Positions 56,201 to 64,000 of a DNA stretch of 64,000 bases are shown one piece after another (positions within the stretch are counted from its first letter, which is position 1; each line of letters opens with the position of its first letter). Source of the DNA: Rhynchonema sp. JSB1_4 (Eukaryota; Nematoda; Chromadorea; Monhysterida; Xyalidae). A model generated the notes under the pieces. That model saw only the letters and a list, made by a program, of their open reading frames with translations. It ran no database searches and was not told the DNA's origin. The stretch is from contig JASAMV010007124.1 of assembly GCA_030248065.1 (NCBI GenBank), positions 122,303 to 186,302 of the forward strand, in the 5' to 3' direction. The position numbers were made by a program, and so were the translations under genes.

Positions 56201-57806
56201 TCAAGTGGAAGACCGCCCGCTACTTTACCGAGTTCAGTTGTTCCAACTGAATTATGAGAAGGAATTCCACCCGCGCGTTAATTCCGGTACCGTCGTGATC
56301 AGGGCATCGAGCGTGACATACTTGTCACTTTTGATCTCCATACTTACACTTTGAAACATCACGATACCTACTTGGACTTTGAAACATCACGTGACCACAT
56401 TTTTTGCTAACCCGCAAAAAGTGATGCGGGTTGGCGCGGCCAGTGATGGCCAGGGGGCGGCAGTTGAAACTCATACTTTGGTAAAGAACTCAAGCAAACG
56501 AGGGCGCATTCCCGGATATTGGTCGCACAATGACTTTATAAGAATTGGTCAAATTTTTTTCCTGAATCGTAAAGCGGGAAAGTGACGGGGCAATGACGTT
56601 GTGTTGCGTGATCGTACACAAAGCATGTAGTAAAGAGAATGTTTCAGACCTGAGGCAAAGTGGTTGATCTGCTAGATTATTTTCAGCTGAAAATGTTTTG
56701 TGAGAATCATAAAATAGCACAGTAGTTAAGGTTAAGAGTGACTGAACGTGAAAAACAGGATTGATTTTGATGAATTCTTATATGGTCATTGTGCGACCAA
56801 TACCAAAATTAAACGTGAATATGTTTCCACACGCCGAAAATCCGCATGCATTGTGAAAACAGCCTAACAGACATATGAACGTGCGTTTGTAACAAAAACT
56901 AACCAGATACGTTTTCCATGTTGTGTACCATCCACCGAGGAAGTCACCCCATTTTACTGGTCCAACCTGCTTGGCTCCTAGCACCAGTCTGTGGTAAATC
57001 GTTCCAGAAACACTCGATGGCTGAATGAGAAGAATCATCAGTCTGTGCATACTGACACTGACGAATGTTGAGCATTTGCATACAGCGACGATGTTTCACG
57101 CCAGCATGATAAAAGTCCGCGTGCGTTTTGTTTCATCCAATCTCCTCACAGTTTTCAGGAAACGCCGCATTGACACAAAACTTGGTTTGTTTACTCAGCC
57201 TTTGCTCAGGCTTAGGCCGACGATAAGGCTTGGGCTTTGCACTGCCTAGAACATTTTACCGTTGAAGCATCGCGCACGATATTTCACAACGTAGTGTGGC
57301 CTTTCCAAAACCGCGTCCAATTGGGATGAGACCTGTCGCGTGTTTTGAGGGTTACGTGACCATCTGGTAATTTGTACTGATACTGATGATAACCTGGGTC
57401 ACTGCCCGCCTGGGGCACGCGTCGAAACGAGAACAGGCTGCACAATTCACATGTGTTGTACACAAACAGTAAAACGCGACGGACGCTTTTTGGGAATTTC
57501 TCGTGCGTAATTTCAATCCACAGCGAGCGAGTTAAGTACCGTTGGTCTGCGGCCTGCACAGAAGCAACCGGTGGCACAACATCAACTTAACGCTAACCAT
57601 GCTGCAGGCAATCTGATTCAGCAGCGTCAGATTTGTGCTGGTCACCATTCGTCCTTTGCCCAGCAGACCACCGTAATCGGCACATTCTGATGTTGCTGCA
57701 ACACCAATTGCAGTCGAATAAGTTGCGTCCAGGTATTTATGCGCGTAACACACGCCGTCAATGAATGTGTTCGGGTCGGGCAGCGCTGCACATTCGCTCG
57801 CCATGT
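50224..57806 (-). CDS. Secreted C-type lectin / EGF / sushi / PAN protein (partial model)
   Basis: Predicted extracellular recognition or adhesion protein. Exons I could place on the minus strand: 57806-57598, 57553-57394, 57020-56948, 55960-55893 (weak), 55417-55213, 54641-54535, about 54127-53660, 53515-53335, 52105-51910, 51345-51208, 50950-50833, about 50705-50590, 50390-50224. The first three form a C-type lectin-like domain (SECADYGGLLGKG, then ECFWNDLPQTG). The fifth ends SVQYICNN..GAELEVNWP. The sixth is EGF-like (HPCHPEPCAAGQFC..YTC). Later exons have Cys-rich sushi features (VTCSGVNGTWIG, GNNMTYDC, MKCIGPNTW). The last, CMGWTCKGFSYN..CRL, looks like a PAN/apple domain and ends at a stop. 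The signal peptide is not found; the start lies upstream of 57806. Confidence 0.6.
51475..51628. mobile_element. MITE with TIR TATACTCTGACAATTC
   Basis: About 40-bp inverted arms (TTTTGGGAG..CTTTTCAAACGCG and its complement) are bounded by TA-rich ends. It lies in a lectin/sushi-gene intron. Confidence 0.7.
53120..53308. mobile_element. 189-bp MITE, TA duplication, TIR AAGGCAAACTACGCCAACA
   Basis: About 32-bp arms are flanked by TA at 53118-53119 and 53309-53310. It lies just after the donor of a sushi exon. The AAGGCA start is shared with the element at 19361. Confidence 0.85.
54897..55183. repeat. 60-bp inverted repeat in lectin/sushi intron
   Basis: GCCTTGTGGGCACTCATTGCG through TTTCGGCCCA (about 54910-54958) recurs inverted at 55118-55170. 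The spacing is about 165 bp. Termini and duplication are not resolved; it is probably a MITE. One arm is preceded by GGTGCTGTCTTGTGG, which also occurs near 54850. Confidence 0.65.
55461..55641. mobile_element. MITE with 43-bp TIR CCGGGTGCAATTCTAGG
   Basis: The arms are perfect over 43 bp and rich in CGCGTGCACGCG words. Slightly longer ends TACAGT..ACTGTA suggest a TA duplication. It begins about 45 bp upstream of the acceptor of the exon at 55417-55213. Confidence 0.82.
56519..56800. mobile_element. MITE with TIR TTGGTCGCACAATGAC, TA duplication (copy 2)
   Basis: Near-identical to 21425-21699, same orientation, flanked by TA at 56517-56518 and 56801-56802. It lies in an intron of the lectin/sushi gene. 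Confidence 0.88.
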
Positions 57807-58339
57807 CTGCGGAATGTGATTTATTGGTATTTCAATTGAAGCATCATCGCAGCACCTGCGCTCTGTTGTATTCAAGATTTGAATGCTTTGTTGTAGCTTC
57901 CGTAAAACACGAGCCAGAGACCACATCTGCTATTCAACCAACCAGAATTGACGGCCGACGGTAGAATGAATATTGCAGCGACAATGATCATAGTAGTTTA
58001 CTCAGAATTCCCACATAGGATAGTCGGCGTTCCTGGAGCGTTTTGATTTCTGTGGGAACCTCGCTAAGAAAAACAAAAGATGGAGTTCTCTAACATCAAA
58101 GTTTGTTTCAATTCTTTCCAATTCGTTTAGTATTAGAAACACTATTTGATATTGAAAAGTTGCGTTTGCCCGGTCAGGTTTGTGCAACGAACGTTATACA
58201 ACAAACTACAGTACAATGATATGTGTTTGCAGTATTCACGGCGTAACCAAGGGCGAGTGGAAACAATACAGCTGAAGCTGGTGTGGTTGCGTGGTCAGAT
58301 GTGACATGATGGTCATGCTGCGTTCAGTTTCGATAACAT
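57807..58339. other. Likely 5' region of the minus-strand lectin/sushi gene
   Basis: The first lectin exon needs an upstream exon with one base of a split codon and a signal peptide. I could not identify it among several short frames here. Confidence 0.35.
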
Positions 58340-58980
58340 ATGGCAGCTCTTGAGTTGAGGGGATTGGATGCTCAGCTGTTTCAATTGTGCGGAACTGCGA
58401 CCAATTCAATGAACATCAAGGCAGCCCACTTGTTTCAGAAATGTTACATGCCCGATTTTTCCTGTGTATTCACGGCGGCGGACGGACAATTGAGCAGAGC
58501 CAATTTGAACAAGACCACTGCGAGTAAAGCAAGAAGAGCAGGGTACAAAAGAGCAGAACCAACCGAAAAAGCGGCTGTGGCCCGCCAAAAGCCCAAGACA
58601 AAACAAAAGCCCACTGGAACAAAACCAATCTGGCCTTTGCCAATTCATTTCACTTCCAATGGCAGCAGTTGTTGGTCAAAGAAACACTGTCCTTCGTTTT
58701 TTCAGGTGCATGAACAAACCATCGTGCGCCTCATTGTCGATATGCGATGTGTGAAGCATTGCAGTTCGCTGTGTGATGTGATTGATACAAAATTTTCACA
58801 ACTAATTCGCCTTTTTGCAACAGGAGGGACCTTATAATGAAGTGAATGCGAACAAAAATAAACCAAAGTCAAACAAAGTCGGCTCGTCTTTCGACTGTAC
58901 TCCTTGCTGTTTGCCGTTTGGTCAAAATGGTCCTGTTCAAACTAGCTTTGCCCAATTGTCCTACCACCATTCATGGCATC
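58340..58980. repeat. Imperfect inverted repeat containing a 165-codon open frame
   Basis: GGACAATTGAGCAGAGCC..TTTGAACAAGACC (about 58489-58525) recurs inverted at about 58928-58962, with further weaker pairing inside. The open frame 58340-58837 (+) crosses one arm. It is basic and Lys/Thr-rich in the middle, with no domain recognised, so it is more likely a by-product of a foldback element than a gene. Confidence 0.5.
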
Positions 58981-59687
58981 AAATTTTTGATTAACTCCGT
59001 GCTGATTGCAAGTTCGCGGACTGAAACTCGGCAGTTTCACCATCATTCAGCAGCGCTAATGAAACATTGGGATTGTCTGGCTGAATGGCAAAATCAGATA
59101 CTGCTTGGTGAAACCAGCGAACTAACGATTGGGTCTCATGTCAGCTGTTTGGTCCGTCGTTTGATTGATGACTGCAAATGAACGCGATAGATTGATGATA
59201 ATGCACACGTACAGTAGGTGGGACAAGCTTGCGTCACGTTGTGCCAACGTTCCATGCAGAGTGAACATAGATTTATACCTGCGCATGGCACGTGTCCCAG
59301 CAACAAGCAGCAGTATGTATGCTGAAGTTCGTCATTGCGACTCCTTCTGTGGAAACTGTTGCTTAGCATCACGGGACAGGACAATAGCTTGACCACAACT
59401 ACTGACGATACGATCAGAACGGTGCCTGAAAGGTTGTCATCGGGATCTCATACTTTCGGGTGCTCTATCACGTCGCTCTGAGCCTGGGTCATTTAGGGCG
59501 CTGAGCTCGCTACTGAGCTTTGGCTCAGGCCTTGGCATCTTCTTGACTACCTAAGCCTAACACCATTCCTCAACGCTCAGCCACCTGCCAAGACAGACAG
59601 CACGCATAGTACCAAAAAACATCGGGAACAGAAATAAGTGTTAGAACAACCATCGTGTACCATGTATAATGGTGGCCAAATGATGGT

Positions 59688-59760
59688 CTCGAGTCTTGGA
59701 GGACTCGAACCTGTGACCTCTTGTAATTGTGAGCGCTGAACCAGCTGAGCTACCGGAACG
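59688..59760 (-). ncRNA. tRNA-like SINE head or tRNA pseudogene
   Basis: On the minus strand a polymerase III A box (TAGCTCAGCTGG, 59752-59741) and a perfect B box (GGTTCGAGTCC, 59711-59701) are spaced as in a tRNA. The 5' GTTCCGG has no matching 3' acceptor strand, and the T stem and anticodon stem do not pair. A functional tRNA is therefore unlikely; a tRNA-derived SINE or pseudogene fits. Confidence 0.65.
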
Positions 59761-62473
59761 AGTTGCGGCTCACAGTTCTACTGACATGGACATCAACCCC
59801 TCCAAACGGAGTGTACCTAGTGCCCGACAGATTTAAGACCGTTTACGGCAAATTGCTTATTTGGTTATTCCTTTGTGTCAACAGTTGGGTGACTCAGTGC
59901 CGTAACTAATCTGTGTCCATGTCTGGTGGAATACATGTATTCCACGCTGATTAGGTACGCTGGTTTATGCACTCGCACGCAAGCTGATACTGCAATTCCG
60001 CTGCACAAGTTTCCTTTGATACCCACTTTACTGAAGCACTAGCGTGATTCAAGGACCCCTGGTCACACGAGCGGTACCAATGTTTTGACATGAAATACGG
60101 GAAGGAGCAACTGAATCAAAAAAATCCATGGGTGGCGGCAAAAATTTTTCATAAAGCACGATATTCCGTGGCCCTTTTCGCTCATATAAAAGCTGTGTTC
60201 TACTGAGGTTCATGTCCGTAGTATCAAGTTACTGCATGCTTGGCCCCATGATCAAGCAAAAAGGGCATGCATGTGTACTGCACATCCATTTTATTTGCCG
60301 AGCGTATGTACAGTATAACCTTAAACTTTTCGATTCCGCTAGCTGTGGTCGGCGGCGACAAAAAAGACTATAGCCATTTCTTGTTGCCGAGATTAATGAT
60401 ATGTAAGGTTTATTCGATGAGGAACTCTGGCATGTTGTTTTTCCGTTTTCCCCAAATCCATAGATTTCTTGCACATTAATCTTCCATTCAGTCCTGTCAT
60501 TGTATCGCTCATTGCAGTGAGTGGGCGGGCACATGCACGAGTGCTCAGATGCTTTGAGCAGCAACGCAGTAATCTGGCTAATCGAAAGTTTTTATCGTTT
60601 GAAAAAAAAAAAACCACGCCAAACCACACACACCCCCCACAGGTATATGTATGTACATATGTTGTGTTGCATATTCCATGAATTTGAACATTGGAAGCTC
60701 TGCAGGATAAGTGAAAGATCTGGTTGATTTTGATGCTTGGATGATTTGAACAAGCTCGTCTTATTCGTGATGTCTTCGAAAGCCCAGCCTAACCGCGGGC
60801 CTCTTCTAATGCTGTTGACCTAAATGGTCGCATCGGGTGGAATTCACTAAACCAAGTTCATCTTCGTCGTTCGAGTTGAAAGTTCAAGTCAAAGCTCAAG
60901 GTTTGTCGCACGGAGAAGTTCGCTGTTCAGCACAGGGAAACAAACAACGAGCTTTGATTCTAAACCCAGCTAATGGTTTTGTCGTCAAAGAAAGTCGTCG
61001 AACACACATGAGCCCCAAATGAGCGCGAAAACTGAAACATGTGTTCGACGACTTTATTTGACGAGATGATTTGCGACCAAATTACTATACGATAATACAC
61101 GAAAAGCCGCGGTACGTTGTAGTAGAACAGGACAAGCGGTCAATCTCTGTTTGGGCCATACACGACGACGCGTCAACGGCAGTAAAATTGGCCTAACCAC
61201 GTCCGCTGTTATGATCTAATTTGGCTAATTTTTTTCATGCGACAGTTGTTTACCAGCGTTTCGTGCATGTCATCCCAAGGCACATTAGGTTACCCACATG
61301 CCGCTCAAAAAATAATGGACTTCCATAATCAAACTTGACGCTCGGTTCGGTCGACTATACAAGCTGCGAAACTATGTATATACGCAGTATGGCAGACATA
61401 GTGAGAGATGCAAACCTGCATCCGGGAGAACCGAACTGAACTGATCACCTACATACATCAGGTACTGCATTAGGCAGCGCGGGATTGGGAAAACTCCCAG
61501 CTGGAGTACCAATACATAGCAGCGGACTCTAATTTGCGCCTTGAGACAAAAGAACAGTCGGAGGAGAGATGGATGACAAAAACCACGTTCACACGCTCTT
61601 CCCCAATTATTTCTCGTTTTTTTTCGTTCCATGAGCGCTTGAATTTAATCTTCAACTTGCATCTTGTGTAGGTTATTGTGTCTGTTTATCACTGTCATGT
61701 GTTGAACTCTGCAGTTGGTGCTCTTGGTGGGTGCTCAGATTTAGTTGTTTCGTTTTTTTCTTACAGTTAGGTTTTTTCAGTGACCCGGCATATTGTAAGT
61801 GGGTAGGTGGTCCTCAGGAAGTTAAAAACAATCCAAATATTGCTTACGTACAAACTGTGAAAAACAGGATGTAAAATGTGTTTTGCTAGGAAAAGCACCT
61901 GCGGAAACGACGCGTCTGCAAACCTCCGGTATGAGTGGGTAGCATAACAAGGTCAATTTAGAGTCTGTGTCTTTATGAGTTTGTTTGCCTTGGAAACTTG
62001 TCATGAACAGAAGTTGGGCGGAAAAACATGACTGCTGTTGTCTATTACAACGGCAGTTTTGCGCTCAGATATCTCCGAATACAACCCCAGGGGTCTAAAT
62101 CGAAACGGATCAGGATCATTCTAGAGCAAAAACCGCTGTATAGTAATTGCCGTTTGAGACAACTGCAGCGCTATCTGCCATTATGCGCACCTTGAATGTT
62201 GAACAGACACTTTTGAGAAGCGCTCCAAAGTCTGAAAGCATGAGCTGAAATTTGATTTGAAAATGACCTTTTGCGTCGAGTTGGATATGCAGCAGCTCCG
62301 TTTCAGGGGCTTAGTTGGGTATGCAAGAGAAGCTGATTTTCGAATTCATGCCCTAGCAGGGGATGTAAGTGGAAAAGTCCGGTCCATTCGTATGAACGAT
62401 GCACCATCGTATCATTGATGCCTTTGCAGTATTGCCCCAACAACATGAGGTCTCAATCAATCAAATTAATCGC
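59761..62473. other. 2.7 kb without a supported gene
   Basis: ATATAAAAG at about 60184-60192 is a good TATA box, but no convincing exon follows. The frames around 60229-60564 and 60469-60727 overlap on opposite strands and carry no domain. 61100-62000 is unique AT-rich DNA. Confidence 0.4.
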
Positions 62474-63102
62474 CATGGTTTTCATCGTGTTCGAAGTTCT
62501 TATGGTCGGAGCCCGATTTCGCGTTCGACCCGGCCAAGAGGGACAAGCAGCGTACCTGGCTCGACCACAGGGTGTCAAATTGTGAGTTGGTCGAAAGTAC
62601 AAGGTGGCTCGCACGTTTAATAAATCGATTTCGTCTGAAGCGGTTTACAGTTTCAGCTAATGTTTGGATTGTCTCAACTTCACATGGGTGAGACAGTATG
62701 CAAGGACCAGCAGTGGGCAAACTTTTTCGAATCTTGTTACAGTATCTTTGCGAGTCTTACGTCACAAACAAGCAAAATGTAAGGCTTCAGTGACTATGTA
62801 CATGTATGTGGCGTTATGGTGCTGCCAAGCGTGCCATTTTCACTGAGAACAACGGCATGCAGGGTTTCTGTGTGTTCGACACGATTTGTACATTAAAGAA
62901 TCGAGCTATATTGTCAGATCAAAACAGCACGGCATTCCAATGCTCCCCAATCTGCAGTTCGCACGTCGAGGCGCGTGCTGCATCCAACAATCAGCGTCAT
63001 TTCCGCACGGTGGGCAATACAGACTGGATGTTCGGTGATCGATACAACAATCCGTACCTGACACGGCTGCAGGGCAGGACCGGCATGGAATTCAATGGAT
63101 GA
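62474..63102 (+). CDS. Hypothetical protein, candidate 5' and 3' exons
   Basis: ATG at 62474 begins MVFIVFEVLMVGARFRVRPG, a hydrophobic start followed by QEGQAAYLARPQGVKL, with a donor GTGAGT about 62581. A second open frame (62806-63102) ends NTDWMFGDRYNN..GRTGMEFNG and reads like a real C-terminus. A phase-consistent junction between the two was not found. No family recognised. Confidence 0.35.
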
Positions 63103-63547
63103 TTTTCGTCATCACGTGATCATTGACAGCCATATTCACAAAGTACGATCACAGTGCGGGAGCATTTTACGCTCCGAACATGGGTGCGTCATCTGTGCAT
63201 GGAATGCTTGCAACGAGCACACAAGCACTACGCGTAGTTAAGCAGCTTCTTTCTGCGATTGAACGTTGTGAATATGACACGTATTAGGCTTTGAACAAAA
63301 CGTTGCTTTTTTATTATATCCGTAGTTATATATGATGACCGAATCAAACACAGCTTGCGACAATAGAACGGCATGCGGTTAATTGATAGTATACATTGCG
63401 ATCACAAATTATGACACAAGTACGAAATGTGAACATATTGACAACGTAGGTACCATACAACTATCACCACAGGCAGAGCACATAAATAAATACAACACCA
63501 AACAGTAACAAAACAACAGCACGCCTCACGGTCACGGCGAAGCACAT

Positions 63548-63745
63548 CTAAAAATTATCTTTCGCTTTTCGTAAAGCGCCCATCACCTGAACGGGGTCCG
63601 TTTGATTAGTTGATTTCTGCAGACTTGGTTCGCTGAAAAAACACAAACGTTCGTCACATACACCATGTGATTCGATTCGAAATATCGCCTCCTCCGTGGT
63701 GTTGAACATTCCCCTATCTCCCTCTATGGATGCATTATTCCCCAA
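63548..63745 (-). CDS. Candidate 3' terminal exon, hypothetical
   Basis: A 65-codon frame, GNNASIEGDRGMFN..RLCFFSEPSLQK..VMGALRKAKDNF, is polar and protein-like. A TTTTTTCAG acceptor lies inside it. The upstream flank is a decayed transposon end, so any earlier exon would be outside the window. No domain recognised. Confidence 0.3.
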   Translation of the reverse strand: MGNNASIEGDRGMFNTTEEAIFRIESHGVCDERLCFFSEPSLQKSTNQTDPVQVMGALRKAKDNF

Positions 63746-63749
63746 ATTT

Positions 63750-63912
63750 TTGCCTGAAGTAGGTCAAATTTTTCATCTCACATGACTTTATCCTGAATTT
63801 AGGTCCTCCCCCAGGATTGATACAACACTAAAATCTCCGACTCCGGTATCTCCGACTCTAAAAAAAGCGTACAGTCAGCTACTTCCCGCTTCGGACTAGG
63901 AACTACACTGGT
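63750..63912. repeat. Decayed end of a CCTGG..ACTACACTG MITE
   Basis: The core words and the right terminus AGGAACTACACTG (to 63912) match the families at 276-459 and 3059-3443, but many substitutions are visible, so this is an old copy. Confidence 0.65.
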
Positions 63913-64000
63913 GCAGTATCAACGTATTATAAAACCTTTCACATGAAACAAACGCTAACAAACATTGTGCGATTGCTTACATGTCAGCTGACTAATGTTT

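Noticed and set aside
59688..59760. A functional tRNA gene on the minus strand.
   Set aside because: The acceptor, anticodon and T stems do not pair although the A and B boxes are good.

Overview
The window reads as nuclear DNA of a metazoan, most likely a nematode. The strongest organismal clue is a nine-exon cuticlin-type ZP-domain gene. Spliceosomal introns with TTTCAG-like acceptors and degenerate TTAGGC blocks agree with this. No bacterial operons, CRISPR arrays or plasmid genes are present. A deep-branching nematode is only my inference, from the long repeat-rich introns and an ARM-TIR-SAM gene that I do not know from Caenorhabditis.

Layout. 1-7.1 kb is a gene-free block of short non-autonomous DNA transposons inserted into one another. 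7.1-9.5 kb is intergenic and ends in a TATA promoter. 9.55-12.0 kb (+) is the cuticlin gene. 12.0-16.9 kb has no gene I can support. 16.9-20.5 kb is a large inverted-repeat transposon. 20.5-24.8 kb (+) is a sphingomyelin synthase gene whose second visible intron holds a complete five-finger C2H2 zinc-finger gene on the opposite strand (21.2-22.6 kb). 25-30 kb is again transposon-rich. 30.6-34.6 kb (+) is ribosomal protein S3. 35.5-38.5 and 39.3-41.5 kb (+) are two tandem RBMS-like RRM genes. 42.3-48.1 kb (+) is an ARM-TIR-SAM gene with one frame-breaking exon. 50.2-57.8 kb (-) is a secreted multidomain gene with C-type lectin, EGF-like, sushi and PAN modules. 58-64 kb is mostly unassigned, with a tRNA-like SINE head and two weak exon candidates.

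The genes do not form a pathway. They are a mix of housekeeping (S3), cuticle or matrix (ZP), lipid (sphingomyelin synthase), RNA-binding, and possible defence or NAD-signalling genes (ARM-TIR-SAM, lectin/sushi/PAN).

The most unusual content is the mobile DNA. I could read target-site duplications (TSDs) base by base. Several hAT-type families (8-bp TSD, ends CAGTG...CACTG or TAGGG...CCCTA) each carry their own reiterated GC-rich subterminal repeat, and many share a central CGCGCGnnGCGCGCG-like palindrome. They nest up to three deep. Other small families have TA or 3-bp TSDs and sit in introns of nearly every gene. A short word, GATGTTTCA, recurs far above chance, mostly in introns. All exon models are hand-made from splice sites, phase and protein similarity remembered from known families; no alignment or database search was run.
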